This document shows positions 25,797 through 34,479 of a stretch of 64,000 nt of DNA, one piece after another; position 1 is the stretch's first letter; every line of letters starts with the position of its first letter. The stretch is from assembly GCA_963746315.1 (NCBI GenBank), contig CAVVAR010000012.1:1612001-1676000 (forward strand), given 5' to 3'. The position numbers were made by a program, and so were the translations under genes. The notes under the pieces were generated by a model, which was given only the letters and a program-made list of their open reading frames with translations, did no database searches and had not been told where the DNA came from. Origin of the DNA: Ga0077555 sp963746315. GTDB taxonomy: Bacteria; Pseudomonadota; Alphaproteobacteria; Rhizobiales; Hyphomicrobiaceae.

Positions 25797-26530
25797 TTCG
25801 CGTTCTCGTCCTTCTCGTGGCTGCCGCCGTAGCCGGTGTCTATGCATTCAGCTTCGATGGCGCCGGCTTGCGCGCGCTGTTTGGTTCGGAGGAGGGCGCT
25901 CTTACGGCCGATACCCAGGAGCTTGCTGCGCTGGCCGCGTCGCTCGCGCTTATCGTGATCGTTCTGCCCGCGGTATTCGGCGGCTATCGGGGCCGTATTG
26001 GTGGTGCCGTGCGCGATTTTCTGAGCTGGACGGCGATCGCGATGGTCTTGATGGCCGGCTACAGCTATCGGGACGAGCTTGGCCGTATCGCATTCCGGAT
26101 CGCGGGCGAGTTCTCGCCGCCGGGGACCTCGCTGGCTGTCGAGCAGCGGCAGGCTGGCGAGCGCGCGGTCCGCATCCGCAAGCGCGGCGACGGCCATTTC
26201 GTGGCGCGCGTCGCCGTAGACGGCGCCAGTGTTTCGATGCTGGTCGACACTGGCGCCTCGACCGTCGTTCTTCGCCAATCCGATGCCCGTCTCCTCGGCG
26301 TCGACACGCGGCGTTTGCGTTACACGGTCCCGGTTCAGACCGCCAACGGGCTCGCCTACGCCGCCCACGCCCGTTTGCGCCACGTCGCGATCGGATCGAT
26401 CGAGCTGCATAACGTCGACGCCCTGGTGGCCCAGCCCGGCGTGCTCAAGGAAAGTCTGCTGGGTATGAGTTTTTTAAGCCGCCTGCGGTCTTATGAGTTC
26501 GCCGGGGAGTTCGTGACGTTCAGGAACTGA
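25793..26530 (+). CDS. Membrane-anchored retropepsin-like aspartic protease (TIGR02281)
   Basis: A 245-residue protein with three N-terminal hydrophobic segments (residues about 3-20, 43-62 and 75-92) followed by a single retropepsin-type domain. The active-site motif is MLVDTGASTVVL, followed by TVPVQTANGLAYAA and the closing SLLGMSFLSRL. Such clan AA proteins work as dimers because each chain brings one catalytic Asp; the domain is predicted to face the periplasm. Coupled by ATGA overlap to the DUF1289 gene, and followed 49 bases later by a second, related protease. Natural substrates are unknown. Confidence 0.87.
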   Translation: MIRVLVLLVAAAVAGVYAFSFDGAGLRALFGSEEGALTADTQELAALAASLALIVIVLPAVFGGYRGRIGGAVRDFLSWTAIAMVLMAGYSYRDELGRIAFRIAGEFSPPGTSLAVEQRQAGERAVRIRKRGDGHFVARVAVDGASVSMLVDTGASTVVLRQSDARLLGVDTRRLRYTVPVQTANGLAYAAHARLRHVAIGSIELHNVDALVAQPGVLKESLLGMSFLSRLRSYEFAGEFVTFRN

Positions 26531-26579
26531 TGGTCGCGCATGCGGCTCGCCTCGGCGGCAACGCTTTGGGCGAAACGAG

Positions 26580-27221
26580 ATGCTGTCCTCAGGTACCCGG
26601 AACCTTGCGAAGCTTGTCGGCGGCTGGGCACTGGCGCTGACTGTCGGCGCCGTCTCGATTGTCCATATGGAGGAGATCCGCACTCGGCTGGGCTTGAAGC
26701 TCACGGCCGAGGATCTCGGGATGTCCTCCGCCAACCGCCCCGAGCCGGAGGTCCGCACTGTTATCCAGTACGTCGAGCGCGAGCCCGCCGACCGCGACGG
26801 CGGCCAGCGTCGCCAGCGAGCGAGCGGGCGGACGCGCGACTCCGAGCTCTTCAAGCTGTCTGTGGCCCTGCCCCGAGGCAGGGATGGCCATTTTCACGCC
26901 GATGCCCAGATCAATGGCCGGTCTGTCTCCGTGCTCGTCGACACCGGAGCAACCCTCGTTGCAATGAGCTACGAGGATGCCCAGGCGGCGGGGATCTACG
27001 TCCGGGCTGACGATTTCCGATACGTCTCGAATACGGCCAACGGGCAGGCCCGCTTTGCCCGAGTTACCCTCGATAACGTCCGCATCGGCAACGTCTCCGT
27101 GCACAACGTTGCCGCCGCGGTAAGCCAGCCCGGCAAGCTGAACACCACGCTGCTCGGCATGTCCTTTCTCGGCCAGCTCCGCATGGAGATGAAGGACGGA
27201 CTTCTCATTCTCGAGCAGTAG
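26580..27221 (+). CDS. Second retropepsin-like aspartic protease (TIGR02281)
   Basis: A 213-residue paralogue of the upstream protease, with a single N-terminal membrane segment (LVGGWALALTVGAVSIV) and a basic, disordered linker (residues about 60-95). The protease domain has VLVDTGATLVAM, the flap-like YVSNTANGQARFA, and TTLLGMSFLGQL. Differences from the neighbour (one instead of three membrane segments, DTGAT instead of DTGAS) suggest an old duplication with different placement. Tandem aspartic proteases could form homo- or heterodimers. It ends about 120 bases before the phosphomutase gene. Confidence 0.87.
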   Translation: MLSSGTRNLAKLVGGWALALTVGAVSIVHMEEIRTRLGLKLTAEDLGMSSANRPEPEVRTVIQYVEREPADRDGGQRRQRASGRTRDSELFKLSVALPRGRDGHFHADAQINGRSVSVLVDTGATLVAMSYEDAQAAGIYVRADDFRYVSNTANGQARFARVTLDNVRIGNVSVHNVAAAVSQPGKLNTTLLGMSFLGQLRMEMKDGLLILEQ

Positions 27222-27343
27222 GCGCAACCCGTCGCCACGCACTTCGTGCGTACGCGCCGTTAATCCGAGATCGGCATCGGTCTCGACCGCGTCGTCTTTT
27301 TGCGCTAGCGCTCGCCAGCCCCCCACGATCGACGAGGATTGCC

Positions 27344-28843
27344 ATGCTCCCGAAGCCCCGCGCCGACTTGAAGCCCAACACCGCCGATTTCGAGCGTTTG
27401 CCGCTCGTCAAGCCGACGGGCTTTCGCGAGTATGACGCGCGCTGGCTGTTCCCGGGCGAGATCAACCTGATGGGACTGAACGCCATCGGTCTCGGCTTGG
27501 CGACGCTGATCAACCGGCGGGGTGTTGCCCCCCGGATCGTTGTCGGTCACGATTTCCGCTGGTACTCGGCGAGCGTCAAGCAGGCGCTGATGACGGGCCT
27601 GCTGGCCGGCGGCGCCGAGGTGCACGACATCGGGCTCGCGTTGTCGCCGATGGCCTACTACGCCCAGTTCGCGCTCGATGTGCCCTGCGTCGCGATGGTC
27701 ACCGCCAGCCATAACGACAACGGCTGGACCGGCATCAAGATGGGGCTCGCCCGTCCGCTCACCTTCGGCCCGGACGACATGCTGGAGCTGAAGGAGATCG
27801 TGCTGACGGGGGCCTACGAGGCGAAAGGCGGTGGCCGCTACATCCATGTGCCGGACATCCCCGAGCGCTATATGGCCGACCTCTCGAACCGTCCGAAGCT
27901 GAAGCGGCGCCTGAAGGTCGTCGCGGCCTGCGGCAACGGCACGGCAGGCGCTTTCGCCCCACAGGTCCTGGAGGCGATCGGCTGTGATGTGATCCCGCTC
28001 GACTGCAACCTCGACCACTCGTTCCCGCGCTACAATCCGAACCCCGAGGACATGAAGATGCTGCACGCCATCAGTGCAGCCGTCCTCGAGCACAAGGCGG
28101 ACGTTGGCCTCGGCTTCGACGGTGACGGCGACCGCTGCGGTGTCGTCGACAACGAGGGCCACGAGATCTTCGCCGATACGGTGGGCGTGATGCTGGCGCG
28201 TGATATCTCCGCACTGCACAAGAACGCGACGTTTGTCGCCGACGTGAAGTCGACCGGGCTCTTCATGACCGACCCCGTCCTGCAGGCGAACGGCGCCAAG
28301 GCGCTCTATTGGAAGACCGGCCACTCCTACATGAAGCGCTATACCTTCGAGCAGAAGGCGCTCGTCGGCTTCGAGAAGAGCGGCCACTATTTCTTCCAGC
28401 CGCCGCTCGGCCGTGGCTATGACGATGGGCTCGTTGCCGCGCTCGCCGTGTGCGACATGCTCGATCGCGCCCCAGACAAGTCGATGGCTGATCTGCGGCG
28501 TGCGCTGCCGAAGACCTACCAGTCGCCGACCATGTCGCCGCATTGCGACGACGAGAAGAAGTACGGCGTCGTCGAGAAGATCGTGGCGCAGTACGAGGCC
28601 GAGGCCAAGGCCGGCGGCAAGATCGCCGGGCAGGCGATCCGCGATCTCGTCACGGTCAACGGCGTACGGGTGACGCTGGCCGACGGCACCTGGGGCCTCG
28701 TCCGCGCCTCGTCCAACAAGCCGGAGCTCGTTGTCGTCGTCGAGAGCCCGGTGTCAGAGGCCAACAAGATCGCCATTTTCCGCGACATCGAGGCCCGCCT
28801 CGCCAAATTCCCCGAAGTCGGCGAGTACAACCAGAAGATCTGA
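27344..28843 (+). CDS. Phosphomannomutase/phosphoglucomutase
   Basis: A 499-residue alpha-D-phosphohexomutase that moves phosphate between C6 and C1 of mannose or glucose, feeding polysaccharide, LPS and glycogen synthesis. The catalytic phosphoserine loop is VTASHNDNGWTGIKM; the metal loop is GFDGDGDRCGVVD; the sugar-binding loop is FEKSGHYFFQ; the final domain has the RASSNKPELVV phosphate-binding loop. N-terminal FREYDARWLFP replaces the more usual FR-x-YDIRG. Dual PMM/PGM activity is common for this form, so no gene symbol is assigned. It converges on the NYN-domain gene. Confidence 0.92.
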   Translation: MLPKPRADLKPNTADFERLPLVKPTGFREYDARWLFPGEINLMGLNAIGLGLATLINRRGVAPRIVVGHDFRWYSASVKQALMTGLLAGGAEVHDIGLALSPMAYYAQFALDVPCVAMVTASHNDNGWTGIKMGLARPLTFGPDDMLELKEIVLTGAYEAKGGGRYIHVPDIPERYMADLSNRPKLKRRLKVVAACGNGTAGAFAPQVLEAIGCDVIPLDCNLDHSFPRYNPNPEDMKMLHAISAAVLEHKADVGLGFDGDGDRCGVVDNEGHEIFADTVGVMLARDISALHKNATFVADVKSTGLFMTDPVLQANGAKALYWKTGHSYMKRYTFEQKALVGFEKSGHYFFQPPLGRGYDDGLVAALAVCDMLDRAPDKSMADLRRALPKTYQSPTMSPHCDDEKKYGVVEKIVAQYEAEAKAGGKIAGQAIRDLVTVNGVRVTLADGTWGLVRASSNKPELVVVVESPVSEANKIAIFRDIEARLAKFPEVGEYNQKI

Positions 28844-28900
28844 GGCATTTGGCCGGGGCGGCGGCTGCCGCACGATAAGCCCGGGCGGCACTGACATACG

Positions 28901-28935
28901 AAAAAGCACCCCGGCCTCATATTGGCGCGGGGTGC
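28901..28935 (-). terminator. Intrinsic terminator of the NYN-domain gene
   Basis: Stem GCACCCCG / CGGGGTGC with an additional inner GCC / GGC pairing. On the minus strand it is followed immediately by TTTTT. It lies about 35 bases past the NYN gene stop. Confidence 0.8.
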
Positions 28936-28968
28936 AATTCTCTGAGCCCGGACGAGCGAGGGGAGAGG

Positions 28969-30786
28969 TCAGCCCCTCAGTCGTGTGCGCACGATCCTCG
29001 GAAAGTCGTCAGCCGTGATGTCGCCCGCGTCTTGCGGCTGGGCCTGTGGCCGCAGCCGAGACTCGGCGGACTGCTGCCGGCTTTCCTCGAGACCAGCCCA
29101 GTAGGCCGCCTCGGGAGACGGCGCAGTCGGCCGCGGCGGCGGTGTGGGCGCGTAGGCCTGCTGCTGAGCAGCGGGCTGGCGCACGCTCGCCGTCGGTAGT
29201 CCGCCGCCGGCGAACCAGGCCTCGACGAGATCGAGCTCGTCTGCCGAGAGCGTCAGCCCCTGCGAGCGGCAGCGGGCCACGACGAAATTCCGGAACCGGC
29301 CCGCGAACAGATTGGCCGACGCGCCCTGCTCGAACCAGGGATCGGCCTCGCTGACCACCTCCAGCACGAAGCGCACGTCGTCGCGGCGCACGTCGATTCC
29401 CCGCTCCTGGGCACGCTGGGCAATATTCTGAATGGTCTGCGCCCCGATCAGCCCGTTTTCAGTGATCTCCTGGGCGATGGTCTCGAACAGCATTCGGTAC
29501 TCGGGCGGCGCCAGCGGCGGTGCCTTGCAGGCATCGTGGATGCGCGCAATCGACTGCTGGATGCTGGTGCCGGGTTGCGCCGGCGCCGCCGCCTGCGGCT
29601 GGTAGGACGCCTCTGGCTTGAGCGCCGTTGCGCTGGCCACAAGGGGCTGCTCGACAGCAGGACGGCGGGCTAGCATGCCTGTGCCCTGAGTGCTCGGAGC
29701 GCCGATCGGCGCTGCCGGAGCCTGAGCGGTCTCGCTCGGCCGTATGGCGCCGAGCCCGGCGAAGGGGCGCGTCTCGCCATTGTCATCCCGCGGTATCGCG
29801 GTTTGCCGCTCGTGGCGTGGCTCGCCGATCTCTAGCGACGGAGGAGCAGGCCGCGTCTCGAGGCGCGGCGCGGGCGCAGGGATCGGCGCTGCCTGGGCCG
29901 TGTGTCGTTGAAGGTCGATGACGACATAGGGCGGCTCGCCGGACAGACGCAGGCCTTGCGGCAGCCCTTGCAGGAGAAGCTCACGGAAGCCGCCGGCACC
30001 GGCCCAGCTAGTGCCGATGGTGCGGTCGTGGCCGATGCTGCGAACGGCGCGATCTGCCAGCACCTCGAGCGGCACGGGGGCATTGGCTGCTCGCACGGCC
30101 GCGACCACCTCGTCGATGATGGCGCGTCGCGTCGCCTCCATGCTCGGCGCCGAGGCCGTCGTGGCATCGATTGCCGACGTCTCCTCGCTCCCGCCGATGC
30201 GCGATTGGGTCAGCAGCTCGATGAGGTCCATCTCACGGACCTCGCCATCGCTGATCGCCGTGTAGGGCGCGGCGGTGTACTCGGTCGCATAGATCACGGT
30301 GCGGCGCGCGTGCGCACGCAGGCGATGCAACACGGGCGTGAAATCGGCATCGCCGGACAGAATCACGAACTCGTCGAAGTGCGTGTCGTGGTCGAGGTAA
30401 TCACGAAGGTCCATGACCATGCGAATGTCGGACGAGTTCTTGAGCTGCGCGGTCAGCGGTGGGCAGTCGACCACCTCGAAGCCCGCGCGCAGGAAATGGT
30501 GGCGCACGAACGGGAAGGAGCTCATGTCGGTCGAGTTGTCGGACGTATTGCGCCGAGGTACGGGGTTCCCGTAGCAACGGTTCATCACGATGCGCCGCGG
30601 CACATCGGGGGAAAGCCCGTTCGTCGGGGTTATCAGGCCACCGTTCTCGATTTGCTTCAGCCAGCCGATCGCATCCTTCGAGAAGCGCTTCGCGGCCTCC
30701 TCGCTCTTGCGGCGCAACGACAGATAGATGTTGTCGTAGTCGACGAAGACCGCGCTCAAGAACGGACCTGATTGTTGCCGCTTCAT
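28969..30786 (-). CDS. NYN (LabA/DUF88-type) domain protein with long Pro/Gln linker
   Basis: A 605-residue protein. Residues about 10-200 form a PIN-like NYN domain of the LabA/DUF88 type: AVFVDYDNIYLSL with the first acidic pair, SDIRMVMDLRDYL, and VILSGDADFTPVLHRL with the other acids expected in a metal-dependent RNase. Residues about 220-310 look like a LOTUS/OST-HTH winged-helix RNA-binding domain. A long Ala/Pro/Gln linker (about 315-415) is followed by one or two more helical modules (about 420-560). The architecture is that of a bacterial NYN-LOTUS ribonuclease. It has its own terminator and diverges from the PAS gene. Confidence 0.82.
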   Translation of the reverse strand: MKRQQSGPFLSAVFVDYDNIYLSLRRKSEEAAKRFSKDAIGWLKQIENGGLITPTNGLSPDVPRRIVMNRCYGNPVPRRNTSDNSTDMSSFPFVRHHFLRAGFEVVDCPPLTAQLKNSSDIRMVMDLRDYLDHDTHFDEFVILSGDADFTPVLHRLRAHARRTVIYATEYTAAPYTAISDGEVREMDLIELLTQSRIGGSEETSAIDATTASAPSMEATRRAIIDEVVAAVRAANAPVPLEVLADRAVRSIGHDRTIGTSWAGAGGFRELLLQGLPQGLRLSGEPPYVVIDLQRHTAQAAPIPAPAPRLETRPAPPSLEIGEPRHERQTAIPRDDNGETRPFAGLGAIRPSETAQAPAAPIGAPSTQGTGMLARRPAVEQPLVASATALKPEASYQPQAAAPAQPGTSIQQSIARIHDACKAPPLAPPEYRMLFETIAQEITENGLIGAQTIQNIAQRAQERGIDVRRDDVRFVLEVVSEADPWFEQGASANLFAGRFRNFVVARCRSQGLTLSADELDLVEAWFAGGGLPTASVRQPAAQQQAYAPTPPPRPTAPSPEAAYWAGLEESRQQSAESRLRPQAQPQDAGDITADDFPRIVRTRLRG

Positions 30787-31036
30787 CTCGTCTTGCCCCC
30801 GAGCTGCCCCACTTGGTCGCGCGAATCGTGCGCCTGCTCGCAGAGATCACTGAGTCGCCGCCGGGCAGCAAGGCGCGCCCGCGGCATGGCTCGGGCTATC
30901 CCCGGCTAATTGCCTGACGCCCTCGTCGCCTGTTCCGGATCGAGCCGGACGTGGTGCGATTCAGCCGCACTTGCCCCGGCACGGCAAACGGTTGAGAAAC
31001 AGCGTCGACCTGCCGCTCGTATCGGATGCCCGACCG

Positions 31037-31780
31037 ATGACCGATACATTGCCCCGCCTGCTCAAGTCTTACGAGTTCCTCGACCAAGCCCTCGCGGAGC
31101 ATGGCCCGCGGATGGGGAGCGACGAGGTGCGCCGACTGCGCGCCGAGCTGGCCTCTGCCTTCTCCAGGATCGTCTCACATGCCTCGGACGACGTGCGTGT
31201 CACCGTTGCACAACTCCGCTTCATCATTTCAAACCTGGATCGCGTATCGGCCGATGACGGCGTATCGCGTGAGCTGAAATCGGTCTGCTTGCGTCACCTC
31301 GACCGTATCGCGAGGCACGTCGGGCCAGCTTCCGGCACGCCGCCGAAGCAACAGGCTCGGCCGGCATCTGCAAGGCGTCGTGTCAGCGCCCTCTCCGATG
31401 CGAGCCTTCGTCAGCTCGACCTGTTGAGTGATCGCGTCGGCGTCCTCGACACCAGGCTCCGCTTCTTGTTCACCAATGCGGCGAACGCCAGGTTTCACGC
31501 GATGCCGGCCAGCGCCTTCATCGGGCGGCCGATTTGGCGCGTCTCAGGGGCAAGCTTCTTCGAGGCCGTGAGCCGGCCTCGGCTCGAGCAGTGTCTGGCC
31601 GGCCGGTCAGCGTCCTGTATCGCTTCTCCACCCGGGCGCGATCCCTCGGTTGTCTACTACACGCGCTTTGACCCCTTGCGGGACGAACGGGGCGAAGTGG
31701 TCGCAATTATCATCACCGCTCGCGACATCTCGGAAATTCCGATCCCACCGGAGATGCTCGCCTACCGTCCCGGACACTGA
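31037..31780 (+). CDS. PAS-domain protein without output domain
   Basis: A 247-residue soluble protein. The N-terminal 110 residues are helical and charged (MTDTLPRLLKSYEFLDQALA onward). The C-terminal half is a PAS fold: SDRVGVLDTRLRFLFTNAAN, GRPIWRVSG, and VVYYTRFDPLRDERGEVVAI followed by ITARDISE. No kinase, cyclase or DNA-binding domain is attached, so it would act as a single-domain sensor or adaptor. The ATG chosen lacks a strong ribosome site; a TTG 22 codons upstream is possible. The 3' end overlaps the convergent DUF985 gene by 19 bases. Confidence 0.72.
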   Translation: MTDTLPRLLKSYEFLDQALAEHGPRMGSDEVRRLRAELASAFSRIVSHASDDVRVTVAQLRFIISNLDRVSADDGVSRELKSVCLRHLDRIARHVGPASGTPPKQQARPASARRRVSALSDASLRQLDLLSDRVGVLDTRLRFLFTNAANARFHAMPASAFIGRPIWRVSGASFFEAVSRPRLEQCLAGRSASCIASPPGRDPSVVYYTRFDPLRDERGEVVAIIITARDISEIPIPPEMLAYRPGH

Positions 31781-32229
31781 CCACCGGGCGCGGTAGCCGG
31801 CCCCGGCTCGAAGTCCGGCGAAGCGAGCTGGAACCGATCGAACGTGAAGCCCGGCGCGACGGTGCAGCCGACCAGCGTCCACGCGCCGAGCGAGCGGGCC
31901 TGCTGCCAGTGTCCTGCCGGAACCACGATCTGCGGCGCTTCCCCGTGGTCGAGCGCGATCCCGAGGCGCTGCTCCGTCGGGCGCTGGCCAGCAGACGGGG
32001 AGACCGAGAGCGCGAGGGGCGCACCCGCATAGAAGTGCCAGACCTCCGCCGCATCGACCCGATGCCAGCGGGAAACCTGTCCCGCCTCCAGCAGAAAATA
32101 GATCGCGGTCGAGGCTGACCGGCCGGCCGAATCGGCCTTTGGATCGCGGTACGTCTCGCGATAGGAGCCGCCCTCTGGATGCGGCAGAAGGCCGAGCCGT
32201 CGACGGATGTGCTCGGCGGTGGTCTCCAT
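31762..32229 (-). CDS. DUF985 (cupin_5) family protein
   Basis: A 155-residue single-domain cupin of the DUF985 family. It carries HPEGGSYRETYRDP, AIYFLLEAGQVSRWHRVDAA, EVWHFYAGAPL, and VPAGHWQQAR...WTLVGCTVAPGF, all characteristic. Metal ligands would be the two His of WHRVDAAEVWH and the later His. It starts four bases after the sensor kinase stop, so it is the last gene of the MarR / regulator / kinase operon. Related yeast and bacterial proteins have no firmly assigned reaction; sugar epimerase-like and RmlC-like roles have been suggested. Confidence 0.88.
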   Translation of the reverse strand: METTAEHIRRRLGLLPHPEGGSYRETYRDPKADSAGRSASTAIYFLLEAGQVSRWHRVDAAEVWHFYAGAPLALSVSPSAGQRPTEQRLGIALDHGEAPQIVVPAGHWQQARSLGAWTLVGCTVAPGFTFDRFQLASPDFEPGPATAPGGQCPGR

Positions 32230-32233
32230 GGCG

Positions 32234-33670
32234 TTACAGCGGCACGCGGATGATGGCCCTGAGGCCGCCCATCGAGCTTTCGCCGAGCGTCACGTCACCG
32301 CCGTGGCTCTTGGCGATATCGCGCGCGATGGCGAGGCCGAGGCCGGAGTTGCCCTCGTCCTGGTTGCGCGCATGGTCCAATCGGTAGAATGGACGGAATA
32401 CGTTCTCGCGCTCGTCCTTCGGAATGCCCGGACCATTGTCGTCGACCTCGATCCTGAGCCAGCCCTGCTCGGTCGCGGCGCGAACCACGATCTGATCGCC
32501 GAAGCGCGCGGAGTTGGAGACGAGGTTGGCAATCGCCCGCTTCATGGCATTGCGCTTCAGCGGAATGATGAGCTCCCGCTTGCGTCGCCGGATACGCAGC
32601 GTGATGGGCACCTCGAGGTGTTGGGCCTCGGCCACAATCTCCTCGAGCAGCGATCGAACGTGCGTCTGCGTCGCCACCTCGCCGCCGTCTCCTTTGGCGA
32701 ACGCGAGGTAGTCCTCGAGCATGCTCTGCATTTCCTTCAGGTCGCCCTTCATGGCGGCGACCTCGGACCCTTCGCCCAGGAAAGCGAGTTGGAGCCTGAG
32801 GCGCGTGAGGACGGTCCTCAGGTCGTGGCTGACCCCGGCGAGCATCGTCGTGCGCTGGTCGACGTGCTGCGTGATCCGCTCCCGCATCTCGAAGAACGCC
32901 TGACTGGCCTGGCGGACCTCGCGCGCGCCGCGTGGCCGGAAATCGTCGGGAGCGGGGCGACCTTTGCCGAACGCGTCGGCGGCTTCGGCCAGTCGCAGGA
33001 TCGGCTTGATCTGGTTCCGCAGGAACATGACCGACACCGTCAGCAGCACCACGGACGTGCCGAACATCCACATCAGGAAAATGTGCGAGTTCGAGGCGTA
33101 GGTCTGGCTCCGCCGCGCCACGAAGCGCAGCACCGCCTTGTCGTGCTTGACGCGGATCTCGACGTGGTCCGATTGGCCGACGGTGTCGATCCAGAATGGA
33201 CGGTCGATCTGCTTGCCGAGCTCGCGCGACAATGTCCGGTCGAGCAGGGCGAAGAACGGTTTCGGCTGCGGCACCGGCAGGTCGCCGGCCGGCAGCACGG
33301 TCATCGAGAGGCCGAGGCGCTCGCGCGCCATCTCGAGCAGGCGCGAATAGTTGTCCGTGCGTGGGTAGTCCTCGTAGACGTCGATCAACGCGGCAACGTT
33401 GCGCGCCGTTGCCTCGGAGAGACGCCCGGTTACCGCCTGCCAATGACGCTCCATGAAGCTGAACGCGACGACACCCTCGAGCAGGACGATGGGCGTGATG
33501 ATGATCAGCAGCGCGCGCGCGTAGAGGCCGGTCGGCAGCAGTGCAGAGAGCCGATGCGCCAACGCCTGGCTGAGGCCGCGCAACGTCTCGAGAACCGAGC
33601 TCGCGCTGAAGCGCAGCGGAGCCTTGGCTGCCGCCGTCCCTTCCGGTCCGCTCTCCTCTGCAGCCACCAT
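32234..33670 (-). CDS. Sensor histidine kinase (EnvZ-like two-component kinase)
   Basis: A 478-residue inner-membrane kinase. Two membrane helices (residues about 50-70, LLIIITPIVLLEGVVAF, and about 205-225) enclose a periplasmic domain of roughly 130 residues. A HAMP linker follows (RNQIKPILRLAEAADAFGKG). The H-box is MLAGVSHDLRTVLTRLRLQL, and ATPase motifs are NLVSNSARFG, DDNGPGIPKDE and NSGLGLAIARDIAKSHGG. This is the EnvZ/HPK2 layout that pairs with OmpR-type regulators, and one is encoded 92 bases upstream on the same strand. The signal is not readable. Confidence 0.93.
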   Translation of the reverse strand: MVAAEESGPEGTAAAKAPLRFSASSVLETLRGLSQALAHRLSALLPTGLYARALLIIITPIVLLEGVVAFSFMERHWQAVTGRLSEATARNVAALIDVYEDYPRTDNYSRLLEMARERLGLSMTVLPAGDLPVPQPKPFFALLDRTLSRELGKQIDRPFWIDTVGQSDHVEIRVKHDKAVLRFVARRSQTYASNSHIFLMWMFGTSVVLLTVSVMFLRNQIKPILRLAEAADAFGKGRPAPDDFRPRGAREVRQASQAFFEMRERITQHVDQRTTMLAGVSHDLRTVLTRLRLQLAFLGEGSEVAAMKGDLKEMQSMLEDYLAFAKGDGGEVATQTHVRSLLEEIVAEAQHLEVPITLRIRRRKRELIIPLKRNAMKRAIANLVSNSARFGDQIVVRAATEQGWLRIEVDDNGPGIPKDERENVFRPFYRLDHARNQDEGNSGLGLAIARDIAKSHGGDVTLGESSMGGLRAIIRVPL

Positions 33671-33762
33671 CCGGTGGGTCTCCCGTAGGGCGGCCCTCTA
33701 ACGGGCCGCGATCAGCCTCGCCGTTGCAGGCGATCCTTTGATCAGCGGGCGCGCCCGCGCCC

Positions 33763-34479
33763 TCAATCGACGTAGAGGATGTAGCCCTTGCCGCGCACGG
33801 TCTGCAAATAGACTGGATTCGAGCTGTCCGCCTCGATTTTGCGCCTGAGTCGGTTGATCTGCACGTCGATGGCGCGCTCGCTGCCGGTCGAATCGTCGTT
33901 GGCGAGCTCGTGCCGGGGGATCGGCGAGCCGGGGCGCCCAGCGAACAGGCGCAGCAGGTCGCGCTCGCGCTCTGTCAGCTTGATCACCTCCTCGCCGCGC
34001 TTCAACTCTCCCCGCCCCATGTGAAAGACGAAATCGCCCATCCGCACCTCGTCACGCGGCGTCGGGCTCGACTTGCCTCTCTTCAAGATGTTCTGGATGC
34101 GAAGCAGCAGTTCGCGCGGCTCGAAGGGCTTGCCGACATAGTCGTCGACGCCCGCCTCCAGCCCCGCGATGCGCTGCTCCGGGTCGGCGAGCGCGGTCAG
34201 CATGCAGATGGGCACCGGCGAGATCTCCTTCAGGCCGCGGGCCAGCTCGAGGCCCGTCTCGCCCGGCATCATGACGTCGAGGATCACCAGATCGAACGAC
34301 AGCCCGCGCATGGATGCCCGGGCGCCCTGGGCATCGGACGCTGTCGAGACCCGATAACCGGCCTCGAACAGGAAGCGTGCGATCAGATCGCGAATGCGCT
34401 GGTCGTCATCCACGACGAGGATGTGGGCGGCATCGTCGGGCAAGGCCTCACGACGCTGGGCGGACGAATCTCGGTTCAT
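33763..34479 (-). CDS. OmpR-family response regulator (PetR-like)
   Basis: A 238-residue DNA-binding regulator. The receiver domain has VVDDDQRIRD (acidic pocket), the phosphoacceptor Asp in DLVILDVMMPGETG, Thr in MLTALADPEQR and Lys in YVGKPFEPRE. The C-terminal winged helix shows LTERERDLLRLFAGRPG, VDVQ-like INRLRRKIEADSSNP and TVRGKGYILYVD. It overlaps the MarR gene stop by four bases and is followed by its probable kinase. The MarR plus OmpR pair resembles PetP/PetR of Rhodobacter capsulatus, which act on cytochrome bc1 genes; that equivalence is inferred from order and family only. Confidence 0.93.
   Translation of the reverse strand: MNRDSSAQRREALPDDAAHILVVDDDQRIRDLIARFLFEAGYRVSTASDAQGARASMRGLSFDLVILDVMMPGETGLELARGLKEISPVPICMLTALADPEQRIAGLEAGVDDYVGKPFEPRELLLRIQNILKRGKSSPTPRDEVRMGDFVFHMGRGELKRGEEVIKLTERERDLLRLFAGRPGSPIPRHELANDDSTGSERAIDVQINRLRRKIEADSSNPVYLQTVRGKGYILYVD

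Noticed and set aside
32207..33688. A 493-residue plus-strand frame opposite the sensor kinase
   Set aside because: The minus-strand kinase has every catalytic box; the plus frame is His/Arg/Glu-rich antisense with no recognisable domain.
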